Assembly (NCBI GenBank): GCA_002699615.1
Contig: PAAM01000019.1
Location: forward strand, 108,479 to 155,106
Direction of reading: 5' to 3'
Source of the DNA: Rhodobiaceae bacterium
GTDB lineage: Bacteria > Pseudomonadota > Alphaproteobacteria > Rhizobiales > TMED25
DNA: 46,628 nucleotides
Shown here: positions 44,476-46,628 of the stretch, one piece after another
Numbering within the stretch: the first letter of the stretch is position 1
Layout: every line of letters begins with the position of its first letter
Program-made: the position numbers and the translations under genes
The notes under the pieces: generated by a model
What the model was told of the DNA's origin: nothing
The model's input: the letters and a program-made list of their open reading frames with translations, nothing else
Databases searched by the model: none

Positions 44476-45887
44476 ATAACCCTAATAAAAAAATAAACGT
44501 CCATGACCGCTGGGCAAAAGTAAGTAAAAACCTGCGGATCCAAATAGGAGACGATTTATACAATAGTTGGTTTGCCAGAATGGAAGTGCACAGTATTGAA
44601 AATGGGACTTTAACCCTATCCTTGCCAACACTTTTTTTGAAAAGTTGGATCAAATCGAGGTACTCAGAAAAATTAGCGGAAGTCTGGAAACAAGAAATAC
44701 CAGAAATAAACCATGTTGAGTTAAGGGTCAGAAACCATGGTGAAAAAATAAAAAATTCGGCAAGTGATAATGATAGTTCTTTTCCAGGTATACAAAATGC
44801 TGCGATCCTTGAAAATAATGATGATAGCTCTCTTATGAATACCAGCTCTCCCCTGGATAGAAGATACACATTTAATAATTATGTAGTTGGAAGATCGAAT
44901 GCACTTGCACACGCTGCAGCAATGAGAGTTTCTCAACCCCAGAAGAGTATACCCGTGGAATTTAATCCTTTATATATTCATGGGCCTGTTGGAACAGGAA
45001 AGACGCACTTACTGAACGCAATAGCATGGGAATCAAAAGCAAGACATCCGGACAGAAAAATTTTGTTTTTATCCGCAGTAAGATTCATGAGCTCTTTTGT
45101 GGAAGCGGTCAAATCAAAAGATACCATAAGTTTTAAGAAAGTATTTGCAGATGTAGACTTACTGTTAATAGATGACATGCAATTTCTGCAAGGTAAATCC
45201 GTGCAACAAGAGTTCTGCCACATCTTCAATGCCCTTGATACCTCTAAGCATCAGATTGTTATTGCGGGTGACTCGGCGCCGTCAAAACTTGAGATGTTGG
45301 ACGATAGGATGAGATCCAGACTATCTGGTGGATTAGTTGCCCAAATTGGACCCACCGATTTTGATATCAGGAGAGGCATACTTGAAAAAAAACTCGCGCA
45401 AACGCTACGTGGGAATACGCGAATTGAGATATCCCCCTCTGTACTAGATTTTCTTGCTCGAAGGATCCAAAGCTCTGGGAGGGAGTTAGAAGGAGCGATG
45501 AATAGAATCATTGCCGCTCACAGCCTCAATAAGCGTCCCATCACAGTTGAAGAAGCGGCTTTGTCGATTCAGGATCTGATAAGCGAAGAGCAAAATAGGC
45601 AAATCATGATCGAAGATGTACTGCGAACAATAAGCGGTCATTTTAATGTTACAAAGCAAGATATTTTATCATCAAGACGACATAAGACAATAGTATATCC
45701 GAGACAGATTGGAATGTATTTAGCAAAAGTGTTAACTACTCGCTCTCTTCCTGAGATTGGAAGAAAATTTGGTGGAAGAGATCACACTACTGTTCTTCAT
45801 GCGGTCAGGAAAATCGAAAAATTAATAAATACTGACCCAAGCATTAAAGAGTCGATTGAAACACTTGGAAACTCCCTAAAAGAGTAA
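44460..45887 (+). CDS. dnaA: Chromosomal replication initiator DnaA
   Basis: DnaA binds origin DNA and opens it using ATP. The 475-residue protein has domain I (1-90), a variable linker (about 91-130), the AAA+ domain with Walker A GPVGTGKT (175-182), Walker B LLLIDD (234-239) and the RMRSRL box (283-288, arginine finger region), and domain IV with the signature SLPEIGRKFGGRDHTTVLHA (429-448). The DNA-contacting residues of that signature are conserved, so DnaA boxes close to TTATCCACA would be expected. The start ATG lies inside the rhodanese gene, in a different frame. dnaN follows after 99 bases of AT-rich sequence. Confidence 0.98.
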   Translation: MDTTINNPNKKINVHDRWAKVSKNLRIQIGDDLYNSWFARMEVHSIENGTLTLSLPTLFLKSWIKSRYSEKLAEVWKQEIPEINHVELRVRNHGEKIKNSASDNDSSFPGIQNAAILENNDDSSLMNTSSPLDRRYTFNNYVVGRSNALAHAAAMRVSQPQKSIPVEFNPLYIHGPVGTGKTHLLNAIAWESKARHPDRKILFLSAVRFMSSFVEAVKSKDTISFKKVFADVDLLLIDDMQFLQGKSVQQEFCHIFNALDTSKHQIVIAGDSAPSKLEMLDDRMRSRLSGGLVAQIGPTDFDIRRGILEKKLAQTLRGNTRIEISPSVLDFLARRIQSSGRELEGAMNRIIAAHSLNKRPITVEEAALSIQDLISEEQNRQIMIEDVLRTISGHFNVTKQDILSSRRHKTIVYPRQIGMYLAKVLTTRSLPEIGRKFGGRDHTTVLHAVRKIEKLINTDPSIKESIETLGNSLKE

Positions 45888-45986
45888 GTAAAAGATATTT
45901 TCTGTCAATTATTACAATAAATATTGGTATATAGACTTATATTTTTATATTCTTAATATATTGTATGTAACTAATTGAAAACTCTG

Positions 45987-46628
45987 ATGGAAGCTATACT
46001 TCAAAAAAATCAGTTCCTTAAAGCACTCACTCATGTACAGAATGTAGTTGAAAGACGCAATACAATACCAATACTTGCAAATATCTTAATAATTGCTGAG
46101 GGTGTTGGATTGAAATTAATTGCCACTGATTTAGACATTGAACTAATTGAAGAAATTGACGCAAAAATTGAAAAAGGCGGTAGTTTAACGGCTCCAGCCC
46201 ATCTCGTATATGATATTATAAGAAAACTCCCAGATGCATCCGAAATAACTCTGTCAAAAGATGACAATCAAGATCATTTAACGATAAGATCAGGTAAGTC
46301 AAATTTTAAATTACAAACACTGCCTCGTTCAGACTTTCCAGAAATTTCAGATAATGAATTTTCGCACGCGTTTACAATTGTAAGCAGTGAGTTAAATAGA
46401 TTGATTGAAAAAACAAGATTCGCAATCTCAAATGAGGAAACAAGGTACTATCTAAATGGGATTTTTTTTCATGAGGCAAAGTCAGCAGATGAAGAAAAAC
46501 TATCGACATTGAGAACAGTTTCGACTGACGGCCATCGATTGGCTCAAGCCGAATTAACTTTACCCGAGGGGGCATTCGGAATGCCAGGCGTCATCATACC
46601 AAGGAAAACGATCTCTGAGATACAGAAG
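45987..46628 (+). CDS. dnaN: DNA polymerase III beta (sliding clamp), N-terminal 214 residues; cut by window edge
   Basis: DnaN forms the ring that tethers DNA polymerase III to DNA. From ATG 45987 the sequence MEAILQKNQFLKALTHVQNV aligns without gaps to the family start; it continues VERRNTIPILANILI, IATDLDIELIE and LPRSDFPEI, then STDGHRLAQAEL in the second clamp domain before the window ends. A TTG at 45975 would add four residues and fits less well. It follows dnaA by 99 bases. What follows it cannot be seen, but recF and gyrB are at the other end of the window. Confidence 0.97.
   Translation, partial: MEAILQKNQFLKALTHVQNVVERRNTIPILANILIIAEGVGLKLIATDLDIELIEEIDAKIEKGGSLTAPAHLVYDIIRKLPDASEITLSKDDNQDHLTIRSGKSNFKLQTLPRSDFPEISDNEFSHAFTIVSSELNRLIEKTRFAISNEETRYYLNGIFFHEAKSADEEKLSTLRTVSTDGHRLAQAELTLPEGAFGMPGVIIPRKTISEIQK

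Noticed and set aside
1-46628. Mobile elements, CRISPR arrays, toxin-antitoxin or phage genes
   Set aside because: All genes read as conserved housekeeping or regulatory genes in expected alphaproteobacterial blocks; no transposase, integrase, long repeat or spacer array was seen on either strand.

Overview
This window is a gene-dense, AT-rich stretch of a bacterial chromosome from an alphaproteobacterium. The evidence is synteny and family content: Irr divergent from fabA-fabB-fabI, a Fur/Mur-type regulator, a fused CoaBC, mutM/ubiE/ubiB/coaBC/dut beside dnaA and rpsT, and the long rimP-nusA-infB-rbfA-truB-rpsO-pnp run. Low GC, very short or overlapping gene spacers, missing small accessory genes and no mobile elements suggest a streamlined, probably free-living (perhaps marine) lineage. 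That placement is inference; no rRNA gene is present to test it. I see 48 protein genes (gyrB and dnaN cut by the window edges), no tRNA or rRNA, no CRISPR and no insertion sequence.

Layout: (1) 1-4032, minus strand: hrcA-grpE-recF-gyrB, joining heat-shock and replication genes. (2) 4119-33151, plus strand: 28 consecutive co-directional genes, namely rph-rdgB-hemW-rsmI-gshB, an OlsB-like acyltransferase, glnD-murJ-trpS-usp-nfuA-tsaB-rimI-fur-plsC-miaB-phoH-ybeY-lnt-metK-trmB, a clear intrinsic terminator at 24650-24676, then rimP-nusA-infB-rbfA-truB-rpsO-pnp. (3) 33173-35746, minus: fabA-fabB-fabI, with irr divergent on the plus strand. (4) 36279-41571, minus: ubiE-ubiB-coaBC-dut, a HesA/MoeB-like E1 enzyme and an SH3-domain membrane protein. 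(5) 41634-43556, plus: mutM, an enoyl-CoA hydratase and rpsT. (6) 43557-44019: the only long gene-free stretch, a candidate replication-origin/dnaA regulatory region. (7) 44020-46628, plus: rhodanese-dnaA-dnaN.

The genes serve core functions: replication (dnaA, dnaN, recF, gyrB, dut, mutM), transcription and translation (nusA, infB, rimP, rbfA, rpsO, rpsT, truB, miaB, trmB, tsaB, rimI, rsmI, ybeY, trpS), RNA turnover (pnp, rph), envelope lipids and cell wall (fabA/B/I, plsC, olsB-like, lnt, murJ), cofactors (coaBC, ubiB, ubiE, hemW, gshB, metK, nfuA) and metal or nitrogen control (fur, irr, glnD).

The most interesting region is the leader of the rhodanese-dnaA unit. A promoter-like sequence (43895-43923) is followed by a bulged inverted repeat (43945-43989). 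Three 11-bp tandem repeats (43981-44013) then end six bases before the rhodanese start codon, and the rhodanese gene itself overlaps dnaA by 16 bases. This could be a DnaA-binding iteron array, an RNA structure controlling dnaA expression, or both. The split of recF-gyrB away from dnaA-dnaN and their attachment to hrcA-grpE is the main unusual gene arrangement.
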